Shown here: piece after piece, positions 5,949-8,045 of the stretch
Numbering within the stretch: the first letter of the stretch is position 1
Layout: each line of letters begins with the position of its first letter
Program-made: the position numbers and the translations under genes
Source: an uncultured bacterium
GTDB taxonomy: Bacteria; Desulfobacterota; WTBG01
Direction: 5' to 3'
Length of the DNA stretch: 8,045 bases
Assembly: GCA_938024025.1 (NCBI GenBank)
Contig: CALJBY010000080.1
Coordinates: 1-8,045, forward strand
The notes under the pieces: generated by a model
Seen by the model: the letters and a program-made list of their open reading frames with translations, nothing else
Databases searched by the model: none
Told to the model about the DNA's origin: nothing

Positions 5949-6956
5949 ATGAGCGCCGCAATTGCTGAATCATTAATTGCTTACGTACATGAGTTCTCAA
6001 AGGCCAATGTGTTAGTTGTTGGAGACCTCATGATAGATGAGTTTATTTACGGCACTGCAGAACGCATTTCTCCTGAAGCACCAGTTCCCGTTGTTAAGGT
6101 CACTGAAAAAAGGTATCGTCTCGGAGGAGCAGCCAACGTCTTAAACAATATTCGCGCGCTTAAAGGAAACGGTTTTCTCTGTGGAGTTGTTGGCAAGGAT
6201 GCGATGGGAACTAAATGTAAACGTGAAATAAAGCGCTTGGGCGCTGAAACCGACGGCATTATTAGCGACCCTGATCGTCCCACTACGGTAAAGACAAGAA
6301 TTCTAGCTGATCAACGACAACAGGTAGTACGCTATGATCAGGAAGTAAAACAAGAAACTACCAAAGCATGCAGAACAAAGATACTCTCCTACCTTAAAAA
6401 CAAGTGTAGAAGTGTGCAAGCTCTCATCATTTCTGATTATGCAAAAGGAGTAATTTCCCCTGCTCTACTAAAGGAACTGTTACCCCTGGCTCGGCGCACA
6501 GAAACCATAATTTGTTCAGACCATCCGAAGGCAAGCAATCATACTCTCTACGAAAATCACGCAGCCATTATCACTCCTAACAAAAAAGAAGCCGCCCGGG
6601 TCAGTGGAATCGAAATAGAAACCGAGGAAAACTTGTTGCAGGCAGGCAAGAAGCTATTGGCTTATTTGGCGTGTGAAGCTGTACTTATCACGAGGGGAGA
6701 GGAAGGCATGACTCTCTTTGAGAAAAAAGATAAAACGGTTACCCATATTCCAACTAAGGCAAAAGAAGTATATGATGTCACCGGTGCAGGAGATACGGTA
6801 ATAGCAACCCTCACCATGGCTCTCGCCTTAGGGGCATCTTATGAAGAAGCAGCCCGGATTGCCAATCACGCTGCCGGTATTGTTGTAAGCAAATTAGGCA
6901 CTGCTACAGCAACATCCCAAGAGCTTATTGACAGCATAAAGGCCGATCCCCTTTAA
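5949..6956 (+). CDS. rfaE1: D-glycero-beta-D-manno-heptose-7-phosphate kinase (RfaE domain I, PfkB family)
   Basis: This enzyme phosphorylates D-glycero-D-manno-heptose 7-phosphate at C1 with ATP, a step towards the ADP-heptose (or equivalent) used in the LPS inner core. The 335 residues show the RfaE N-terminal motif VVGDLMIDEF (23-32), then RISPEAPVPVV, the PfkB signature LGGAANVLNN (58-67), and DVTGAGDT (276-283) with the anion-hole GAGD and catalytic Asp282. The length fits a stand-alone kinase. The nucleotidyltransferase domain of bifunctional HldE is absent, so that step must be encoded elsewhere. The reading frame stays open upstream to a TTG at 5853, but the ATG at 5949 gives the normal family N-terminus, and the earlier start would place a strong stem-loop in the coding region. 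The substrate-loop region reads SDHPK where relatives usually have DPK. DUF4416 follows after four bases. The exact anomeric and ADP/GDP route is not readable from sequence. Confidence 0.9.
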   Translation: MSAAIAESLIAYVHEFSKANVLVVGDLMIDEFIYGTAERISPEAPVPVVKVTEKRYRLGGAANVLNNIRALKGNGFLCGVVGKDAMGTKCKREIKRLGAETDGIISDPDRPTTVKTRILADQRQQVVRYDQEVKQETTKACRTKILSYLKNKCRSVQALIISDYAKGVISPALLKELLPLARRTETIICSDHPKASNHTLYENHAAIITPNKKEAARVSGIEIETEENLLQAGKKLLAYLACEAVLITRGEEGMTLFEKKDKTVTHIPTKAKEVYDVTGAGDTVIATLTMALALGASYEEAARIANHAAGIVVSKLGTATATSQELIDSIKADPL

Positions 6957-6960
6957 GAAA

Positions 6961-7506
6961 ATGAGCCACCCTTCAACCCCCAAACCGGTCAAATTGCTCG
7001 TTAGTCTTATCACCGGGGACACACACCTCATACCAGGAGTTGCTGAAGAGCTTTCTCAAACCTATGGAAAAATAGATTACATGAGTGCATGCATCCCCTT
7101 TACTGCCACCACTTACTATGAGGCAGAAATGGGCGAAGGGCTGATGAGGAGGCTTATAACATTTGAAGATTTACTAGATCCTGAACGATTACCCGAAGTC
7201 AAGCGATACACCGACAAGCTCGAGGCACACTACACCAGCAGCGAAGGAAACAGAAGGATCAATCTGGATCCTGGATACATGACATTGTATCAGCTCATTC
7301 TGGCAACCAACAAACGATTCGCTCACCGTCCCTACCTGAAGGATGGTGTCTATGCGGATCTGACGCTTATCTACAAGAATAAAAGTTTTCAGCCCTTAGC
7401 CTGGACGTTTCCAGATTATGGCTCAGCTGAGATGATAGGAATCGTGAACAGGTTGAGGGAACGATACCACCTGCAATTAAAAGAACAGGAGTCAGACAGT
7501 CACTAG
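6961..7506 (+). CDS. DUF4416 family protein
   Basis: This is a 181-residue soluble protein of unknown function. It has family hallmarks as I recall them: the N-terminal KPVKLLVSLI (8-17), PFTATTYYEAEMG (46-58), FEDLLDPERL (68-77), then the best conserved core RRINLDPGY (98-106), LATNKR (114-119), GVYADLTLIY (129-138) and WTFPDYGS (148-155). There is no signal peptide or membrane segment. Some databases label relatives 'GTP-binding protein', but I see no P-loop (GxxxxGK[ST]) or NKxD motif, so I do not support that name. The start lies four bases after the rfaE1 stop, with only a weak AAGA ahead of it, which suggests translational coupling to the kinase. Full length for the family. Its position between a heptose kinase and yicC hints at an envelope- or housekeeping-related role, but that is only context. 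Confidence 0.85.
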   Translation: MSHPSTPKPVKLLVSLITGDTHLIPGVAEELSQTYGKIDYMSACIPFTATTYYEAEMGEGLMRRLITFEDLLDPERLPEVKRYTDKLEAHYTSSEGNRRINLDPGYMTLYQLILATNKRFAHRPYLKDGVYADLTLIYKNKSFQPLAWTFPDYGSAEMIGIVNRLRERYHLQLKEQESDSH

Positions 7507-7518
7507 CCAGGATCCTGG
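7507..7518. other. Perfect 12-base palindrome after DUF4416
   Basis: CCAGGATCCTGG starts immediately after the DUF4416 stop codon and is followed by TTTCT. As RNA it gives only a 4-bp stem with a GATC loop and a poor T-run, so it is at best a weak terminator. It could equally be a protein-binding palindrome or chance. The 84-base gap up to yicC otherwise shows no clear promoter. Confidence 0.25.
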
Positions 7519-7577
7519 TTTCTGGAGTATTTAACAGGGTAAACGCTCAATGTTGAATGTAAAAACACTGCACTACA

Positions 7578-7583
7578 CAGGAG
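7578..7583 (+). promoter_or_regulatory. Ribosome binding site of yicC
   Basis: CAGGAG lies seven bases ahead of the ATG at 7591. This is the best ribosome binding site in the right half of the window, and it fixes the yicC start. Confidence 0.75.
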
Positions 7584-7590
7584 ATTGTAC

Positions 7591-8045
7591 ATGTTAAAAA
7601 GCATGACCGGTTATGGAAGATCAGAATCTGCAGCAACACAGGGAGATATTGTCGTTGAGGTAAAATCGAGCAATCATCGCTTCTGCGACATTTCCCTGAG
7701 GATGCCTCAAAGATGCTTTGCACTTGAGCATGAAATAAAAAAGCTTATCTTAGCTCGGCTCAACAGAGGAAGAATCGATCTTACTATTCAATTTGAAAAT
7801 AAAGAACAGGAAGAACTCAATGTTGCATTAAATCTTCCCCTGGCGCAGCGTTACTATATACTCTTCAAAGAACTAAAAGAGCTGCTCAATCTGCCTGGAG
7901 AAATCACCCTCAACCAGATTGTAACCCAGAAAGATATTGTTGTCTCTCAATCTGCCAATCAGGATACTGTCTACGACTGGGAGATGCTGAAAGGTCCCCT
8001 CTCTTCTGCTCTGGACACACTGGTGAAAATGCGGGAAACTGAAGG
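7591..8045 (+). CDS. yicC: YicC/YloC family endoribonuclease, N-terminal part (cut by window end)
   Basis: 151 complete codons are present; the gene runs off the right edge (the family is about 290 residues). The N-terminus MLKSMTGYGRSE (1-12) is the family signature, followed by VEVKSSNHRF (22-31), DIS.RMP (33-39) and RGRIDLTI (59-66), all typical of the YicC N-terminal domain. YicC proteins are cytoplasmic RNases; the E. coli member is reported to promote decay of the small RNA RyhB. No frameshift or stop is seen in the visible part. The gene follows DUF4416 by 84 bases and may be read from the promoter at 5764-5792 or from a weak one of its own that I cannot identify. In many bacteria gmk comes next, but that lies outside this window. 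Confidence 0.93.
   Translation, partial: MLKSMTGYGRSESAATQGDIVVEVKSSNHRFCDISLRMPQRCFALEHEIKKLILARLNRGRIDLTIQFENKEQEELNVALNLPLAQRYYILFKELKELLNLPGEITLNQIVTQKDIVVSQSANQDTVYDWEMLKGPLSSALDTLVKMRETE

Noticed and set aside
1..8045. CRISPR array, tRNA/rRNA genes, transposase or insertion sequence
   Set aside because: No regularly spaced repeats with unique spacers, no cloverleaf or rRNA-like stretch, and no transposase ORF was seen. The only repeats are short heptamers.

Overview
The window reads as chromosomal DNA of a Gram-negative, probably anaerobic bacterium. All genes lie on the + strand. Genes for lipopolysaccharide (LPS) assembly (an LptF/LptG permease and a heptose-phosphate kinase) imply an LPS outer membrane. 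The giant activase/dehydratase-like iron-sulfur protein at the left belongs to an oxygen-sensitive family typical of anaerobes. The run rfaE1 - DUF4416 - yicC, the moderate GC content and the heptanucleotide repeats between genes make me think of an anammox-type planctomycete. A deltaproteobacterium, Nitrospirota or Omnitrophota would also fit. This placement is an inference, not something the sequence proves.

Layout: positions 1-232 are non-coding. They hold inverted heptamer repeats and a small hairpin just ahead of the first ribosome binding site. Positions 233-4444 encode one 1403-residue protein. It has two BadF/HgdC-type ATPase (activase) repeats, a four-cysteine motif, and two repeats resembling the D component of 2-hydroxyacyl-CoA dehydratases (DUF2229/HgdB-like). 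A hairpin plus A-run inside this gene looks like an intrinsic terminator for the minus strand. Positions 4445-4597 are packed with two kinds of heptamer repeat, one folded into a long imperfect hairpin, followed by two small hairpins. Positions 4598-5680 encode an LptF/LptG-family permease. Positions 5681-5948 hold a good sigma70-type promoter, a possible 27-codon leader ORF and a perfect 12-bp stem-loop. The RfaE1 kinase (5949-6956), a DUF4416 protein (6961-7506) and the N-terminal half of YicC (7591 to the window end) follow.

How the genes fit together: LptF/LptG-type proteins form the inner-membrane exporter that moves LPS out of the inner membrane, and RfaE1 makes the phosphorylated heptose precursor of the LPS inner core. 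These two therefore share a pathway. DUF4416 and YicC (an endoribonuclease family) are spaced like members of the rfaE1 operon. The large activase has no visible functional link to LPS. It seems to be a self-contained one-chain version of the activator-plus-dehydratase system, and its substrate is unknown.

The items most worth a second look are the duplicated activator/activator/D-like/D-like architecture of the first protein, the heptamer arrays flanking it, the minus-strand terminator-like hairpin inside it, and the structured leader ahead of rfaE1.
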